Shown piece by piece: positions 7,991-17,171 of a DNA stretch of 64,000 nucleotides. The stretch's first letter is position 1, and each line of letters opens with the position of its first letter. The position numbers and the translations under genes were made by a program. Under the pieces are notes generated by a model. That model worked only from the letters and a program-made list of their open reading frames with translations. It was not told where the DNA came from and ran no database searches. Source of the DNA: Chryseobacterium polytrichastri (GTDB lineage: Bacteria > Bacteroidota > Bacteroidia > Flavobacteriales > Weeksellaceae); the NCBI RefSeq assembly GCF_900142445.1, contig NZ_FRAV01000017.1, forward strand, positions 1 through 64,000, read 5' to 3'.

Positions 7991-10069
7991 TTAACGATTC
8001 AAGTTGTTATTTTTTATCCAATAAGAAGTAGACTGATAGGCAGAAATTGTTTCATCAACCAGTTTTTGATTGTGCTCTTTTAGAACATTTTCATCATAAT
8101 AAATATTGAATTGAGGAGATAACTGACTTGGTTTTTGTTTTAAAGAATATTGTCTTATCATTCTCACAGGAGATATAACCGTTAAATGATTGTCTTTTAC
8201 AAACCCAAGATCCTGATAAGTTGCTATATATGCTTTAGGTTGAAATTCTTTTTTGAAAACATCCTGGCCTAAAAATTTAGATTGATAATTAAAGTTCAAC
8301 AACCCAAAAACAGTAGGCATCACATCTATTTGAGACATCACCTGATCAAATTTTTGAGGTTGAATAAATCCGTCAGAATATACCAAAGCAGGAATTTTAT
8401 ATTTATCCATTGGCAATTCTGTATCTCCTGCACTAGAAGCACAATGGTCGGCAATAATCACGAAGACTGTATTTTTATACCAATCTTGTTTTTTAGCCAT
8501 ATCAAAAAACAGTTTAAGAGAGTAATCTGTATATTTTACGCCTCCTTCACGGGATTTTGCATTTCCGGGAATATCCACTCTTCCATCAGGATATGTGAAA
8601 GGTCTGTGGTTCGAAACGGTCATCCAATGGTTGAAAAATGGCTTTCCAGATTTTGCTTCGGCATTCATTACCTGAATTGCTTTTCTCGCCATATCTTCAT
8701 CGGCAACACCCCAAACATTTGCGAAAGATATTTCTTCCGGCTTGAAGTTATTTCTATCAACAATTCCGTATCCGTTTCCGGCAAAGAAATCCTGCATATT
8801 ATCGAAATAGCTGTATCCACCATATAAAAATTTCACATCATAGCCTTTAGATTTGAAAACACTTCCGGTGGTGAATTTATTCTTATTGTTTTGTCTTTTA
8901 ATAATGCTTTCTCCTGCTGTTGGAGGGATACAAAGCGTCAACGCTTCCAATCCTCGTACTGTTCTGTTTCCGGTAGCATAAAGATTGGTAAACATGATAG
9001 AATGATTGGCAAGACTGTCCAAGAAAGGAGTCAGTTTTTGGGTATTTCCATAATGTTCCATAAACTCTGCCGATAAACTTTCAATCGAAATCAGCACGAC
9101 ATTTTTCTTTAATTCAGGTTGATCTGATATAATATTTCGGGTAAGCTTAGGTTCAGAAAACTGACTTAAAAAATTACTTTCAGCAACCTTTTGATCTATT
9201 TTGGGATAGAACTGGAAATAATCAAGTTCGTTATGCGTAAATGCCCAATAGAATTTAGGCAATCCATTGGCTTCAATTTCTTCTGCAAAAACATTCGGAG
9301 AGGTAATTTTCGTTGTAAAACTTAATCCTAATAAACTTACTCCTGCCAATACAATGAAAGATCCCAATAGAATAAACTTCTGTTTCAAGTTGGGAAGGTC
9401 TAAAAGTTCGTTTTTAGTTCTTTTAAAAATAATCCAGGTAATCGTAAGTGATACCGCAGATATAGCCAAGAATAGAGGAATAACAGGATAACTTTCCATG
9501 ATATTTCCAATCACTTCATTGGTATAAATAAGGTAATCTACAGCAATGAAATTATAGCGCAAACCAAATTCATTATAAAAGAAATATTCACTTACTGCAT
9601 TGAAAATAATAATGGTTGTATAAAGAAATACAACAATAAAGTAAAGTGTATTTCTGATTTTAATCCTTTGAGCAGGGAAGAATAGCATCGCTGCAAAAAA
9701 AAGTGTCTTTAATCCTATAAAAGCGAGGGCCACCTCTGCAATAGAACCTCCATATTGTTTAAAAATGTTGTTTGGAATAACCAATATATAGAGGAAAAAC
9801 AGAACGAATATTCCTAATATGATTTGTCCGTAAGGTTTTTTGTATTTCGTATTTGATAAAAATAAAAAATAGAGCGCCAGGAAAATACTGGCTAAAACAA
9901 AAACAAAAATATCGTTAATAATCCCAATGGATAAAACTTTTAGTACTTCAAAAAAGCCAAAGCTCGCCGTAGTTATTGGGTGAAATAAAAATACGATTCT
10001 TACTATTAAAGAAATAATAAGATAAAAAGCTCCTAAATATAGAAAGGGTTTTATTTTTTGTAAGAACAT
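7991..10069 (-). CDS. LTA synthase-like sulfatase-fold membrane protein
   Basis: 692 residues. The first about 250 residues carry five to seven hydrophobic helices. The rest is an alkaline phosphatase/sulfatase-fold domain: metal-binding Glu in ISIES (about 330), candidate nucleophile Thr in ATGNRT (about 370), and metal ligands in IIADHCA (Asp541, His542). These match the LtaS / phosphoglycerol transferase pattern. Bacteroidetes make no classical lipoteichoic acid, so the acceptor is unknown; transfer of phospho-groups to a lipid or glycan at the cell envelope is a fair guess. Confidence 0.85.
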   Translation of the reverse strand: MFLQKIKPFLYLGAFYLIISLIVRIVFLFHPITTASFGFFEVLKVLSIGIINDIFVFVLASIFLALYFLFLSNTKYKKPYGQIILGIFVLFFLYILVIPNNIFKQYGGSIAEVALAFIGLKTLFFAAMLFFPAQRIKIRNTLYFIVVFLYTTIIIFNAVSEYFFYNEFGLRYNFIAVDYLIYTNEVIGNIMESYPVIPLFLAISAVSLTITWIIFKRTKNELLDLPNLKQKFILLGSFIVLAGVSLLGLSFTTKITSPNVFAEEIEANGLPKFYWAFTHNELDYFQFYPKIDQKVAESNFLSQFSEPKLTRNIISDQPELKKNVVLISIESLSAEFMEHYGNTQKLTPFLDSLANHSIMFTNLYATGNRTVRGLEALTLCIPPTAGESIIKRQNNKNKFTTGSVFKSKGYDVKFLYGGYSYFDNMQDFFAGNGYGIVDRNNFKPEEISFANVWGVADEDMARKAIQVMNAEAKSGKPFFNHWMTVSNHRPFTYPDGRVDIPGNAKSREGGVKYTDYSLKLFFDMAKKQDWYKNTVFVIIADHCASSAGDTELPMDKYKIPALVYSDGFIQPQKFDQVMSQIDVMPTVFGLLNFNYQSKFLGQDVFKKEFQPKAYIATYQDLGFVKDNHLTVISPVRMIRQYSLKQKPSQLSPQFNIYYDENVLKEHNQKLVDETISAYQSTSYWIKNNNLNR

Positions 10070-10090
10070 TAGGTATGAATTAAGTTTTCA

Positions 10091-10098
10091 CAAAGATA
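10091..10098 (-). promoter_or_regulatory. Candidate -7 element for the LtaS-like gene
   Basis: TATCTTTG on the minus strand, 21 bases before the ATG at 10069. A TTG lies 15 bases upstream (10116-10114), a spacing shorter than the usual 19-21. Confidence 0.45.
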
Positions 10099-10212
10099 GT
10101 TTTTGTTCAGAATCAATTTATAAAAAAAGTAAAAACATCTTGTGGAATAGAACTTTTATAAGTTAATATTCACATGAAAAGTTAGATTTTACCTATAAAC
10201 GTATAAAATAAA

Positions 10213-10239
10213 AAAAGGACTATAAGCAATAGTCCTTTT
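10213..10239 (-). terminator. Terminator after ribH
   Basis: Stem AAAAGGACTAT / ATAGTCCTTTT with a five-base loop, 26 bases past the ribH stop. A and T runs on both sides make it usable in either direction. Confidence 0.8.
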
Positions 10240-10264
10240 GTATGTATTGATAATGAATCTCAAA

Positions 10265-10783
10265 TTAAGAGTGCCCGAAACCAATATTTCCGGTTTTTTC
10301 AGATAGTTTTTTTTTGAAATCTACCATTCTTAATGCTGTAACCGCTGCTTCCACTCCTTTATTCCCAAGATCACCACCACTTCTCGCGATAGATTGGTCT
10401 TTGGTATCATCTGTTAATACACAGAAAATTGTTGGAGTATCTGTTAAGATATTACAGTCTTTAATTCCCTGAGCTACTGCTGAGCAAACGAAATCAAAAT
10501 GAGGAGTCTCTCCACGGATTACGCAACCTATGGCAATTACCGCGTCGTATTTCCTTTCTTTGCAAAGCTGCATGCTTGCATAGCTAAGCTCAAATGCTCC
10601 CGGAACTGGGAAGAGCTTTATGTTTTCAGCTTTTACGCCTTCTTTTTCAAGGATTTCCAAAGCTGCATCACGAAGATTGTATGTTACAAAATCATTCCAC
10701 TCAGAAAAAACAATGCCGATAGAAAAATCTTCGGCATTAGTTATATTAAGTGGCTTGTAATCGGATAGATTAACTGTTGCCAT
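10265..10783 (-). CDS. ribH: 6,7-dimethyl-8-ribityllumazine synthase
   Basis: 172 residues. RibH condenses 5-amino-6-ribitylaminouracil with dihydroxybutanone phosphate, the penultimate step of riboflavin synthesis. Family blocks are FSEWNDF near residue 27, VPGAFELSYA, AIGCVIRGETPHFDFVC (catalytic His in the TPHFD part) and the C-terminal NKGVEAAVTALRM. It starts 3 bases after the stop of the upstream repeat protein, so the two genes form an operon. No FMN riboswitch is seen upstream. Confidence 0.96.
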   Translation of the reverse strand: MATVNLSDYKPLNITNAEDFSIGIVFSEWNDFVTYNLRDAALEILEKEGVKAENIKLFPVPGAFELSYASMQLCKERKYDAVIAIGCVIRGETPHFDFVCSAVAQGIKDCNILTDTPTIFCVLTDDTKDQSIARSGGDLGNKGVEAAVTALRMVDFKKKLSEKTGNIGFGHS

Positions 10784-10786
10784 TTT

Positions 10787-11494
10787 TTAGTAATATTTAG
10801 TCATTTCAATATAAGAATCAGACATTCCGTTGTCATAGTCCTGATATTTTTCGTCAATTGCAGAAAAATATTTTTTAGCTTCTGCGTTTTTCTTTAATCC
10901 TAAAGCTAAGATACCTGCTTTTCTTGTGAAAAAGTAAGAAGTATAAGGATCAGAAGATGCAGAAGATGCTTTGTCTAATAATGATAGAGCTTCATCATTT
11001 TTGTTAAGACCTGATTTTGCATCTGCCATTGCACCAAACTTCATTGCTACCAATGTTTTGTTGTCAGATGAAAATTGATCTAAAAGATCATAAGCTTCTT
11101 GGAACTTTCCTTCTTTGAATTTTAATAAACCAGCGTTATATCCTGCAAGTTTACCAACGTTAGTAGAAGAATAGTCGTTATAAGTACCTACAAAACCTGG
11201 GTTTGCAGCAGATTTACCTCCTAAAGCTTCTTTATCTTTACCTTCCATAAGATTTTTCTGAGCAGAAAGGAAAGTTTTCATAGCTTCTGCATTTTGAGGA
11301 GCTACAATAAATTGCTTATAAGCGAAAAACCCTAGAACACCTAAAATAAGTGCGCCAAAAACAATACCTAGAGGCTTTGAATATTTTTCAAGAAATCTTT
11401 CAGTGTTTAAAGCCTCTCTATCAAGGTCTTTAAAAAACTCTACTGTTTCTTTACCTTCTTGCTCGTTTTGAGCATTCTTTGCAAGTTTTGCCAT
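10787..11494 (-). CDS. Membrane-anchored tetratricopeptide-like protein
   Basis: 235 residues. One membrane helix (about 42-65) follows a charged N-terminus. The rest is alpha-helical with TPR-like repeats, for example KLAGYNAGLLKFKEGKFQEA and YFFTRKAGILALGLKKNAEA. The layout resembles YfgM-type proteins, with a short cytoplasmic tail and the repeats outside the inner membrane. This gene commonly sits before ribH in flavobacteria; no functional link is known. Partner and role unknown. Confidence 0.75.
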   Translation of the reverse strand: MAKLAKNAQNEQEGKETVEFFKDLDREALNTERFLEKYSKPLGIVFGALILGVLGFFAYKQFIVAPQNAEAMKTFLSAQKNLMEGKDKEALGGKSAANPGFVGTYNDYSSTNVGKLAGYNAGLLKFKEGKFQEAYDLLDQFSSDNKTLVAMKFGAMADAKSGLNKNDEALSLLDKASSASSDPYTSYFFTRKAGILALGLKKNAEAKKYFSAIDEKYQDYDNGMSDSYIEMTKYY

Positions 11495-11631
11495 AAATTC
11501 TTAAAAATTGAATTGCAAATTTAATTGTTTCTGAATGATTTACAAAATACTTTAAGGGTATTATTAATAAAACTATAGTAAAGCTTTAGATAAATCATTT
11601 AAACACCCAAAATTTGCCGGTGTTTACATTG

Positions 11632-11664
11632 AAAAAGATGCAGTATGATTGCAAAGCATCTTTT
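11632..11664 (-). terminator. Terminator after apt
   Basis: Stem AAAAGATGC / GCATCTTTT with a 14-15-base loop, just past the apt stop at 11676. A and T runs flank both sides. Confidence 0.6.
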
Positions 11665-11675
11665 ATTTATAATTT

Positions 11676-12212
11676 TTAATATTCTAAAATATGATAGATA
11701 TCGGAGTTGAATTTTTTTAATTTTTCATCACCATTTAATCCCGTAAGACCAATAAGGAAACTGAACTGACTAACGATTGCACCTTGCTTTTCTACTAATT
11801 TTGCCGCAGCTTCTGTAGTTCCGCCTGTTGCCAATAGATCGTCATGAATTAAAACTCTTTGTCCTTTTTTTATCTGTCCTTCGCGGGTTTCAATCACTGC
11901 ACTTCCATATTCCAGGTCATATTTTTCTGAAATAATGGGTGGAGGAAGTTTTCCTGCTTTTCTGATCAAAATAAACGGAACTTCTAATGCCACTGCAATC
12001 GCAATTCCGAATAAATAGCCTCGGCTTTCAATTCCGCAGACTGCATCTACTTTTCCTTTACTGAAAGCTACCAGATCTTTAATAACATCTTCGTAAAGTT
12101 TTGGGTCTAAGAAGATAGGAGAGATATCTTTAAACTGAATCCCGGGAATCGGAAAATCAGCAATATTCTCTATGGTATCTTCTAGTTTTTTGATGAGTTC
12201 TTTTGAAGCCAT
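11676..12212 (-). CDS. apt: Adenine phosphoribosyltransferase
   Basis: 178 residues. Apt salvages adenine with PRPP to give AMP in the cytoplasm. Seen are the N-terminal FPIPGIQFKDISPIF block, the CGIESRGYLFG loop, RKAGKLPPP, and the PRPP-binding VLIHDDLLATGGTT. Its ATG abuts the stop of the upstream lipoprotein gene (12213), so the two are translated from one message. Confidence 0.95.
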   Translation of the reverse strand: MASKELIKKLEDTIENIADFPIPGIQFKDISPIFLDPKLYEDVIKDLVAFSKGKVDAVCGIESRGYLFGIAIAVALEVPFILIRKAGKLPPPIISEKYDLEYGSAVIETREGQIKKGQRVLIHDDLLATGGTTEAAAKLVEKQGAIVSQFSFLIGLTGLNGDEKLKKFNSDIYHILEY

Positions 12213-13409
12213 TTATGGGTTTATTTTATAGCTGGAAATTTTCCAGTCTCCGTTTACATTTTTAAGTCCGAAAGTTACTTTTAAAGAAGTTGTTTTTCCA
12301 CTTTTATCAGTAACATCATATGTTGCGTTTACGCTTGCATTATTCGGGTTTGCCGCGTTGGATGTAATGTTCTTAACACTTACATTTTTTACTGATCCAA
12401 ATCCTGAAGTTGGGTTAGAGAAAGACTCATAGCTTCCCCAGTTTGGATTATTTGATGCTTCAAATGCCGCTTTAAGGTTTTGTGAACTTACGTTATTTAA
12501 AAACTTAGTTACGGTATTTTTAGGATCTGCAACGGGCTGTTTTGGAGTTACAGGAGCTGTAGTTGCTGCTGCAGGATCTGTTGGAGCCGTTGGAACTGTT
12601 GCTGATGGATTATTAGGATCAATAACCGCAGGATCTGTAGTTACCGCAGTAGAATCCACTTTTGGTGGCGCAGGAACTTTTAATGCGGATGGATTTACGT
12701 CTAATCCAATTTTAGACATTTTAAATGTTTTTGCAGTTGTTTTCACAGAAACGGTGATGTCAATTTTATTATCAACTACTTTTGAAGCAAGAAGTGATGA
12801 GAATTTCAAGTTAAATCCTTTGAAATTATTATCCTGCATCAGGTTTTTGGCTGTAGAAAGTTTTACTCCATTACTGAATACCTCTAAGGTAGCTTCTAAA
12901 CCGGCACCTGTAAATGAAACAGGATTTCCTGCATTATCTACCAACCTTGGAATGATCTGAATAGCCGTTGAACCATTTCCGTCATCTGCTGAAGGTCTTG
13001 TGATGATGCTTAATGAATTTGCCTTAACATCATTAGGATCACTTTCTTTTGCTTTATCATCTCCGAAGATATTCATTTCTCCTAATGAAGGTGGGGCAGT
13101 ACTTGCCCATTCGATACCGTTTTTCTGTGCAACCTGATCTGCCAATGCTAAAATTTCAGGAACTTTTTTCCCGTTAATAAGCTGGCCAAGAGCTTTCAAT
13201 TCATTTACATCGCCTTCAGCTTCTACTCCAAATGTTTTAAGAATATAAAGAGCCTCATTAAATTTTATCTGTTTAATGGTTGGAAGACTAGAAGTCATAT
13301 CATTGATACTAGACTGTAAAGTTCTTGTACTGGTAGCATCTACATGATCTTTTTTACATGCTGTAAAAAGCAATAGACTGAAAACTAGTAGAAAAGAAAA
13401 CTTTTTCAT
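12213..13409 (-). CDS. Lipoprotein of unknown function, Pro/Thr/Ala-rich linker
   Basis: 398 residues. A lipoprotein signal peptide ends in LLFTAC with Cys18. Residues about 40-245 form one domain with no family I can name. A Pro/Thr/Ala-rich linker (about 248-300) leads to a C-terminal NTF2-like segment (KFLNNVSSQNLKAAFEA ... VNGDWKISSYKI) resembling DUF4878-type lipoproteins. Likely in the outer or inner membrane leaflet facing the periplasm. It is cotranscribed with apt, with no obvious metabolic reason. Confidence 0.75.
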   Translation of the reverse strand: MKKFSFLLVFSLLLFTACKKDHVDATSTRTLQSSINDMTSSLPTIKQIKFNEALYILKTFGVEAEGDVNELKALGQLINGKKVPEILALADQVAQKNGIEWASTAPPSLGEMNIFGDDKAKESDPNDVKANSLSIITRPSADDGNGSTAIQIIPRLVDNAGNPVSFTGAGLEATLEVFSNGVKLSTAKNLMQDNNFKGFNLKFSSLLASKVVDNKIDITVSVKTTAKTFKMSKIGLDVNPSALKVPAPPKVDSTAVTTDPAVIDPNNPSATVPTAPTDPAAATTAPVTPKQPVADPKNTVTKFLNNVSSQNLKAAFEASNNPNWGSYESFSNPTSGFGSVKNVSVKNITSNAANPNNASVNATYDVTDKSGKTTSLKVTFGLKNVNGDWKISSYKINP

Positions 13410-13459
13410 TTTTGATTGTTTGCTACAAATTTAATAAAACCTTTAGGAATAGGCATTTT

Positions 13460-14476
13460 TTATTTTTTATTTTGTTGTTCTTTTAAATCATCTTTAAAGA
13501 ATGAGCTGAAAACGCTCTGCATATTCGGAAAAGATGGGCTTTCCCAGAATTTTGTTTGATAATTACTGTATTTTGTACTGAATTTCACTTTTTCAATATC
13601 ATTCTCATTGCTGAAGTTTAATTCTGTAGGGTAAAAATTGGTATAAAGAATTAATTGATTGTATTGAGGTTCGCTTTTATGTTTAAGCTTTAAAAAATTG
13701 ATTTCATTAAATTCTAATAAATCACGCAATGTCTTTTGGCTTCCTTTTTCATAAGAAAGATTTAAAATACTTTTGATATCAAAGAATCGATATCCGAACA
13801 AGGCGAATTCTTTTTTCTGTAACGCTTCCCCTGTAATTTCAAGTTGATCTTTCTGCTCACCTTTCAATTCTTTGATGGTAGATCTTTTACTTTTATATTC
13901 TAGAATATTTCCTATTTCTTTCATATCCGGAACTTCTAAGTTTGAATCATAATCCCAATTTGCCGTTTGCCTTTTTTCAAACTTTGCATCTTCAAGTTTG
14001 TAGACTCTGAATTGTTCAACATTGGTACTTTTAAGTTTCTTGGTTTTATTATCAAAAATGTAAGTGACAATTCCATCGGTATAACAATTCAGTTTGTTGT
14101 TGACGGTTACGTAAGAATTAAAATTTCCTTTCACAAAAATATATTTTGCAGGCTTATTATTTTTAATAACTACGGCTTCAATATCTTTTACTCTGTCATT
14201 GATCTTTATGACATCTTGAGAAAAATCTGAATAGGAGAGTGTGGCCACCGAAAAATTATCATATATAATTTGAAATTTTTCCTGAGCTGGGTCTATTGTC
14301 TTTTTATCAATCTTTCCATCAATATCAGAATAAGCAAGGATGCTTCCGTCTTTTCCAAAAACAGAAACTTTGGGAAGTGGCTTATTAGTTTTTCCTGAAA
14401 TGAAAGTGATGGATTGAGCATTGATACATTGAAATGCAAAAACGAATAGTATGTAAAACAGATAACTTTTTTTCAT
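13460..14476 (-). CDS. Exported protein with carboxypeptidase-regulatory-like N-terminal domain
   Basis: 338 residues with a signal peptide ending in CINAQ. Residues about 22-80 look like the short beta-sandwich common in Bacteroidetes surface proteins (ITFISGKTNKPLPKVSVF ... YSDIDGK). The remainder is a mixed alpha/beta region without recognisable catalytic motifs. Function unknown. The start follows a 14-residue hydrophobic core. It is separated by 50 bases from the downstream lipoprotein gene and may lead that unit. Confidence 0.7.
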   Translation of the reverse strand: MKKSYLFYILFVFAFQCINAQSITFISGKTNKPLPKVSVFGKDGSILAYSDIDGKIDKKTIDPAQEKFQIIYDNFSVATLSYSDFSQDVIKINDRVKDIEAVVIKNNKPAKYIFVKGNFNSYVTVNNKLNCYTDGIVTYIFDNKTKKLKSTNVEQFRVYKLEDAKFEKRQTANWDYDSNLEVPDMKEIGNILEYKSKRSTIKELKGEQKDQLEITGEALQKKEFALFGYRFFDIKSILNLSYEKGSQKTLRDLLEFNEINFLKLKHKSEPQYNQLILYTNFYPTELNFSNENDIEKVKFSTKYSNYQTKFWESPSFPNMQSVFSSFFKDDLKEQQNKK

Positions 14477-14560
14477 AATGATTTTTTAGAGTTGTATAAT
14501 CAGTCTAAAGTCTAAACAATTTTGAAATAGCTGCCTGAAATGGTGAATTCATTCCATAAA

Positions 14561-14591
14561 AAAAGACTGATTAATTAATAATCAGTCTTTT
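14561..14591 (-). terminator. Terminator of the act operon
   Basis: Stem AAAAGACTGATTA / TAATCAGTCTTTT with a five-base loop, 25 bases after the actF stop. It closes the respiratory operon before any cytochrome oxidase gene. Confidence 0.85.
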
Positions 14592-14615
14592 AAAGTTTTA
14601 TTTTGTTACAAGTCC

Positions 14616-15947
14616 TTAGAAAGGATACTCATAAATTTCAGATTCATGTAAGAATGGGTTACCTGTAGGAATCAATTTAAGCTTAGCTAATGCAGACATT
14701 ACCGTAAAAATAAACAATCCAACTACGAATAAAACAGCTCCTAAGATCAATAAGAATACTTCTGGAGTGTTCCAGTAAGGTCCTACCGTTCCCGGCATTA
14801 CCATGTTGAAGTAATCTAACAAGTGACCTAAAATAACAACGATAGCCATTACTGTAACTACTTTGTAGTTTCTCTTAATGCTGCTACTTACTAATACCAA
14901 TAGTGGTAATAAGAAGTTGATGATCAACATTGGTAAGAAAGTAACACCATAGTGTTGGAATCTTCCAAAGAAGTAGTTAACCTCTTCCGGTACGTTTGCA
15001 TACCAATAAAGCATAAACTGTGCGAACCATGTGTACGTCCAAAGCATACTTGTAGCGAAAAGGAATACTCCTAAATCATGCAAGTGATTGTCATTGAACT
15101 GTGGTAAGAAACCATTTTTCTTAAGATAAACACTTAATAAAATGATAACAGCAATACCACTTGACAGGCAGCTAACCATTGAATACCAGATGTACATTGT
15201 AGAATACCAGTGAGGGTCAATAGACATCAACCAGTCCCAAGCCCAAGCTGCAGAAGCAAACCCGAAGAATGCGATATATCCTACTGCCCATCTGTAAAGG
15301 AATTGATACTCTACTAAAGATTTTGTTTCATCTACTTTTTTAGACTGTGCTTTCAATTTCCATGCGAAGAATGATGCTCCGATAACGTAGATCAATGTTC
15401 TGATTGCATAGAAAGGAATATTTAAGAATCTTTTCTTTTCGTATAAGATCACATCAAAATGTGCAGAGTCTGGATCTGTTAAATCTGGATCCATCCAGTG
15501 GAATAGGTGACCTTGGTGTAAAATATTCAATATCATGATTATTACCAAGATTGCACCACCGTAAGGGATGTAAGAAGCAATAGCTTCCATTACTCTTGTG
15601 ATAATAATTGGCCATCCTGCGTGTGCAGCATGCTGAATACAATAGAAAAATAATACCGCGCAGCTCACTCCAAAGAAAAATACAGCTACAAAGTGTATTG
15701 ATGCTAAAGGCTGATTGTGAATCTGTAATTCCGCATGTTCCAAGTGAGAAGCGTGATCCTGAGGACCGATCATTTCACTTGAATGTGTAGGAGCAGTATG
15801 ACCAGAAGCATGAACAGCTTCCATCATTTGTTCTATTCTTTCTGTGCTAATTCCTTTATTCAAGAAAAAACCAATACCAAATAGAACTAAACCTACAACA
15901 AGAAGTATTATAGAAGTTGATTTTAATTTTGGTGAAAAACTATACAT
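14616..15947 (-). CDS. actF: Alternative complex III subunit ActF
   Basis: 443 residues, about ten membrane helices. ActF is one of the two large polytopic subunits of quinol:cytochrome c oxidoreductase (alternative complex III), related in fold to ActC. Characteristic stretches are FASAAWAWDWLMSIDPHWYSTM and LMLYWYANVPEEV-like sequence around residues 225-330. A His-rich loop (about residues 45-75) lies between the first two helices. Last gene of the operon, 8 bases after actE. Confidence 0.92.
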   Translation of the reverse strand: MYSFSPKLKSTSIILLVVGLVLFGIGFFLNKGISTERIEQMMEAVHASGHTAPTHSSEMIGPQDHASHLEHAELQIHNQPLASIHFVAVFFFGVSCAVLFFYCIQHAAHAGWPIIITRVMEAIASYIPYGGAILVIIMILNILHQGHLFHWMDPDLTDPDSAHFDVILYEKKRFLNIPFYAIRTLIYVIGASFFAWKLKAQSKKVDETKSLVEYQFLYRWAVGYIAFFGFASAAWAWDWLMSIDPHWYSTMYIWYSMVSCLSSGIAVIILLSVYLKKNGFLPQFNDNHLHDLGVFLFATSMLWTYTWFAQFMLYWYANVPEEVNYFFGRFQHYGVTFLPMLIINFLLPLLVLVSSSIKRNYKVVTVMAIVVILGHLLDYFNMVMPGTVGPYWNTPEVFLLILGAVLFVVGLFIFTVMSALAKLKLIPTGNPFLHESEIYEYPF

Positions 15948-15955
15948 TTCTTTTC

Positions 15956-16648
15956 TTATTTTTTAGTTGCGGTAGTAGTTTCTGTTGTAGCTGCAGCTGG
16001 TGTAGCTGTAGCCGCTGCGGGTGCCGCTGCTCCTTTTTTGAAGGCGCTCATCACATACATTGCAACTCTCCATCTGTCTCCAGCGTTTAGTTGTCCTGCA
16101 TAAGAACCCATTGCATTTCTACCGTTTGTTAATACATAATGAACAGATCCTACAGTAATTTCTCTATCAGCATAGTTTGGTACACCAGAGAAAGCACCGC
16201 TTTGTACAATTGGTCCTTGTCCATCACCTCCTGTTCCGTGACATGCAGCACAAGTATGATCAAAAAGTATTTTTCCTCTTTCAATATCCTTAGCAGCATT
16301 TGCCGGATTTAAAGGAGAAGCATTTAGCTTTTTAGATGCATCATATCCTGCGTTATATTGATCTGCGTTTTTTGGAAGTAAACCTTCTTCAAAAACACCG
16401 TCACTATTTTGAGCCACTGATCCTTCTACAGGAGCAAGACCTGTTGCAAAACTATTTTTAACAAACGCTGGAATTTCATTCTCATGATCTGAATACGCAT
16501 CTTGAGCTTTCATCAATGGATCATAAGCTACAGGAAAGTACATATCCGGGAAATAAACCAACGGTGCGTTTTCTTTCGGTCCGCAAGAATTAAGTAAAAC
16601 TGTAGTTAAACCTAAAATTGCTGTAATTTTTAATACATTCTTTTTCAT
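15956..16648 (-). CDS. actE: Alternative complex III subunit ActE, monoheme cytochrome c lipoprotein
   Basis: 230 residues. The lipoprotein signal ends in LLNSC (Cys22). One heme site, CAACH, is at 133-137 in a class I cytochrome c domain. A probable axial Met lies in the NAMGSYAGQL stretch. The C-terminus is an Ala/Thr/Pro-rich tail. In the complex it passes electrons to the terminal acceptor outside the inner membrane. One base separates it from actD. Confidence 0.92.
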   Translation of the reverse strand: MKKNVLKITAILGLTTVLLNSCGPKENAPLVYFPDMYFPVAYDPLMKAQDAYSDHENEIPAFVKNSFATGLAPVEGSVAQNSDGVFEEGLLPKNADQYNAGYDASKKLNASPLNPANAAKDIERGKILFDHTCAACHGTGGDGQGPIVQSGAFSGVPNYADREITVGSVHYVLTNGRNAMGSYAGQLNAGDRWRVAMYVMSAFKKGAAAPAAATATPAAATTETTTATKK

Positions 16649-16649
16649 T

Positions 16650-17171
16650 TTAAGCGTCTTTAACAGTTATTTCTTCAACTCCAGTCTCAATAAGCAACTG
16701 CTTTACAGATTCTACATCTTCAGTTACAAATTCCATAAGGAATTTATCATCTGTAGTTCTAGGATCCGGGTTTTGTGCAGGAGCTCCAGGATACATTTTG
16801 TTTCTTACTAAGAAAGTTAATGACATCATGTGAGCAGCACAGAAAACCATAAGCTCAAACATTGGTACTACGAATGCAGGCATGTTGTGTGCCCAGTCAA
16901 AAGCAGGTTTACCACCAATATTTTGAGGCCAGTCATGGTTCATTACGTACCAAGTAACTGTTGCACCAATAGAAAGTCCGTAAAGAGCGTAGATAAATGC
17001 AGCATCAGAAATTCTTGTTTTCTTCAACCCTAAAGCTTTATCTAGTCCGTGAACCGGGAATGGAGTATAAACTTCGTTTATCGCAATTCCTTTATCGTTG
17101 AATGCCTTAACGCCGTTCATTAGATCGTCGTCATCAGCATAAAGTCCGTATACAATTTTAGTGGTGCTCAT
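16650..17171 (-). CDS. actD: Alternative complex III subunit ActD (DUF3341)
   Basis: About 173 residues from the ATG at 17171 (MSTTKIVYGLYAD). An upstream ATG at 17198 would add nine residues but lies deeper inside actC and reads MKLIKQKKE, so the inner start is preferred. Two membrane helices (near residues 55-75 and 95-115) with the PVHGLDKALGLK block typical of DUF3341. It overlaps the end of actC by 14 bases, suggesting coupled translation. It is thought to support the membrane part of the complex. Confidence 0.92.
   Translation of the reverse strand: MSTTKIVYGLYADDDDLMNGVKAFNDKGIAINEVYTPFPVHGLDKALGLKKTRISDAAFIYALYGLSIGATVTWYVMNHDWPQNIGGKPAFDWAHNMPAFVVPMFELMVFCAAHMMSLTFLVRNKMYPGAPAQNPDPRTTDDKFLMEFVTEDVESVKQLLIETGVEEITVKDA

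Noticed and set aside
8282..8827. 181-codon plus-strand frame opposite the LtaS-like gene
   Set aside because: Lies wholly inside a clear gene on the other strand; no recognisable domain or promoter.
11601..11625. Inverted repeat AAACACC / GGTGTTT as a second terminator after apt
   Set aside because: Short stem, no U tract; the hairpin at 11632-11664 is closer to the apt stop.
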